A stretch of DNA of 21,556 bases, taken from positions 1 to 21,556 of the forward strand of contig NXFV01001212.1 of assembly GCA_002803225.1 (NCBI GenBank), given 5' to 3'. The notes beneath the pieces are model-generated. The model worked only from the letters and a program-made list of their open reading frames with translations. It made no database searches and was not told where the DNA came from. Shown one piece after another: positions 19,881 to 21,556 of this stretch (its first letter is position 1; every line of letters starts with the position of its first letter). The position numbers and the translations under genes are program-made. This stretch comes from Gamarada debralockiae. Its lineage: Eukaryota > Ascomycota > Leotiomycetes > Helotiales > Hyphodiscaceae.

Positions 19881-19983
19881 CCCTCGGCTCACCCTCGGCT
19901 CACCCTCGGCTCAGCCAGCTCACCTGAGCTGTGTGAGCAACCTGAGTAGTCCCTGAGTAGTCCCTGAGCAGTCCCTGAGCAGT
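19881..19983. repeat. Two 11-bp minisatellite arrays
   Basis: Three exact copies of CCCTCGGCTCA occupy 19881-19913. About four copies of CCCTGAG(T/C)AGT occupy 19941-19983. Between them lies a CTCACCTGAGCTGTGTGAG stretch. The arrays end about 20 bases before the left end of the second Tc1/mariner element. Confidence 0.88.
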
Positions 19984-20005
19984 CGCTCAAGAAAAGTAAC
20001 TTGTA

Positions 20006-21338
20006 AGAGTCGCGGCCATTAGATGCGGCCCACCTAAGCGAGAACCATGAAAATGACCCCCTAACTTAGATAAATCACTATAATTGCAACTATAATTATT
20101 GTGACTCTAAATTAAAAATATTTATTAATGAATAGGGGCTAGTCTATGCACTTTAATTATATCTTCGAGCTTGTAAGTCAATTGCTCTGTGTAGTACTGA
20201 AAGTCACGTGGATCAACCTAGTCCCAAAGCTTCTGCAACTCCCTATACATATCCTTCCTTTTTTTCGGCACATATGGCAATTTCTTTAGCTCTTCTTTCA
20301 TCCAACGCTAGATCTTCTCTATTAAGTTCAAATCAGGTGAAGAAGGAGGCCAATTGAATCCGCAGACCCCATGTTCTAGCTTAGGCAATCGGGCGCAACT
20401 AGCATAGACCTTAGACCTATGTTCTATGAAGATATACTCTGGACCTAGCTGGTCAAACAATGGGAAAACAACAGGTTCTAAGACCTGCTAAAGATATGCC
20501 TTAGAGCATATACCCTTATAGCCAGGGAACTTCTCTATAAAGACTAATAGCGACTTATAGTCCTAGCCTATAGTCCCCCAAATCATGACTAAGAACCTTC
20601 CTGACCTGTATACTGACTATATACAATTCATACACTGTTTTTCGTCCGCGCGGCATATTACCCAGATCCTTCTATACTTCCTAACCTCAAACGGAGCTTC
20701 ATCTGACTATATAACCCTTCTCTAGTCTCCTCCAGGCTTGCCATTATTCCTGTGTGCTGCAAAGTCTGATGTACCCCACCACCAATGCTTGATAGCAAAA
20801 CCCAATCGTTTCTTGGCTTGCTTACGTGATATATAGGGTCTTGGGCATGCGATACAGCGATAGTAGCCTGCACGGCGCAGTTCTTAACGAATGGTTCTGG
20901 CAGAGGCTTGGACTCCTAGCTGAGCTTTGACCTGCTCAAAGGACAGTCGACGCATCGACTAATCTCTGGAGATATGACGAATACAATAGCGAATCTCTCT
21001 GACAGACATCAAATGGGACCTTGGAGCTTTCTTTTTACGGTCTCATTTGCTCGTCTCTTAGTGTAATATGCGTCGAATCGTTCGTCGAGGAAGGGACACA
21101 ATATCGCGTTGTGAATTTCCATCACACTGCAAACTGCGTATAACTTTGCGTATAGGAGTAGACCATTCGCCATTCTCTTTCTGCGGAGGAGAACTAAATA
21201 TAAGAGTATCGTTCATGTTGAATCACAAGATAATAGAATTGATTGTTGATTTGATAGATAATTTAAAGGAAGGGTAATAAAAAATAAACGCGCAGACGCG
21301 TCTCGCTTAAGTGGGCCGCATCTAATAGACGCGACTCT
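20006..21338 (-). mobile_element. Second Tc1/mariner element, complete but inactivated (1,333 bp)
   Basis: TA flanks both ends (20004-20005 and 21339-21340). The 38-bp terminal inverted repeats, 20006-20043 and 21301-21338, begin AGAGTCGCG and share ATTAGATGCGGCCCAC, with three mismatches. They are unrelated to the ends of the element at 15602. A full-length transposase frame on the minus strand fills the interior. Confidence 0.94.
20125..21216 (-). pseudogene. Tc1/mariner transposase with ten internal stops
   Basis: One uninterrupted frame register of 363 codons from ATG 21216 to TAA 20127-20125. The helix-turn-helix region TPIRKVIRSLQCDGNSQRDI leads to RRAGYYRC and KKRLGFAIKHW, then SDEAPFEV with the first catalytic Asp, and the C-terminal signature NWPPSSPDLNLIE. 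The Asp expected in the second catalytic motif appears to be His (FIEHRSKVY). Internal stops are TAA at 21058, TGA at 21043, and TAG (plus-strand cta) at 20959, 20722, 20707, 20617, 20563, 20488, 20308 and 20218. Most TAGs fall where Trp is expected, for example VI-stop-SDEAP and TIG-stop-D. No indels. Confidence 0.9.
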
Positions 21339-21368
21339 TACGTGTTGATAGGTCTAAAAGGTACGGTG

Positions 21369-21450
21369 ATATCTAGGGACAAGCAGCAGGCTATCGGTAC
21401 AGGCAACAAGATATCGGTACAGGCAACTAGCTATCGGGACAGGCAACAGG
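21369..21450. repeat. 20-bp tandem repeat, about four copies
   Basis: Three clear 20-bp units of the form CTATCGGTACAGGCAACAAG start at 21391, 21411 and 21431. A degenerate fourth copy precedes them (21369-21390). Twenty is not a multiple of three, so a coding repeat is unlikely. It lies 29 bases beyond the right end of the second Tc1/mariner element. Confidence 0.8.
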
Positions 21451-21556
21451 AATAAGCTGTAGATATAATAGAAGGGTTGAACTGTGTAGGAAAGGGTAGA
21501 GATTTTGAATTGAAGCTTTGGAAGCCTATTTTGGACTAGCGCCATATGCACCTCAG

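Noticed and set aside
1..21556. CRISPR arrays, operons, bacterial-type promoters or terminators
   Set aside because: None seen; gene structure and introns are eukaryotic.

Overview
The window looks like nuclear DNA of a filamentous ascomycete (Pezizomycotina). The evidence is a PNP-NACHT-WD40 NOD-like receptor, a Zn(II)2Cys6 transcription factor, a 2EXR-domain protein, a fungal DUF262 protein, short introns of about 45-60 nt, and DNA transposons whose reading frames are broken mostly by TAG codons at former Trp/Gln positions, as expected from repeat-induced point mutation (RIP). A leotiomycete is a reasonable guess but the sequence alone does not prove it.

Layout. 1-3642 (minus): the 5' part of one large NLR gene. 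A PNP_UDP exon and a NACHT exon join in frame across a 188-nt intron, followed by 126-bp WD40 repeats that run off the window edge. An in-frame TAG interrupts the third repeat, and the frame stays open beyond it. 3643-8081: over 4 kb with no recognisable gene, only short orphan ORFs. 8082-9938 (plus): a nuclear-looking DUF262 protein with three confident introns, one apparent +1 frameshift and a 24-nt in-frame insert bounded by GT/AG. 9939-11687: intergenic DNA holding a 571-bp inverted-repeat element and a degraded Ty3/gypsy integrase fragment. 11688-12977 (minus): a coiled-coil plus 2EXR protein. 12978-15601: AT-rich, repeat-laden DNA with a tRNA-Pro-like relic and a 323-bp MITE whose two terminal repeats each contain a hairpin. 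15602-16876: a complete but dead Tc1/mariner element. 17138-18920 (plus): a two-exon Zn2Cys6 regulator. 18921-21556: intergenic DNA, a possible membrane-protein relic, minisatellites, and a second complete but dead Tc1/mariner element of another family (20006-21338).

The intact genes do not form a pathway. The window reads as a gene-poor, transposon-rich accessory region in which an immune-type NLR sits beside decaying transposons. The most informative signals are the NLR with its internally repeated WD40 array and stop codon, the TAG-biased stops shared by three unrelated transposon fragments, and the structure-conserving base changes in the MITE hairpins.
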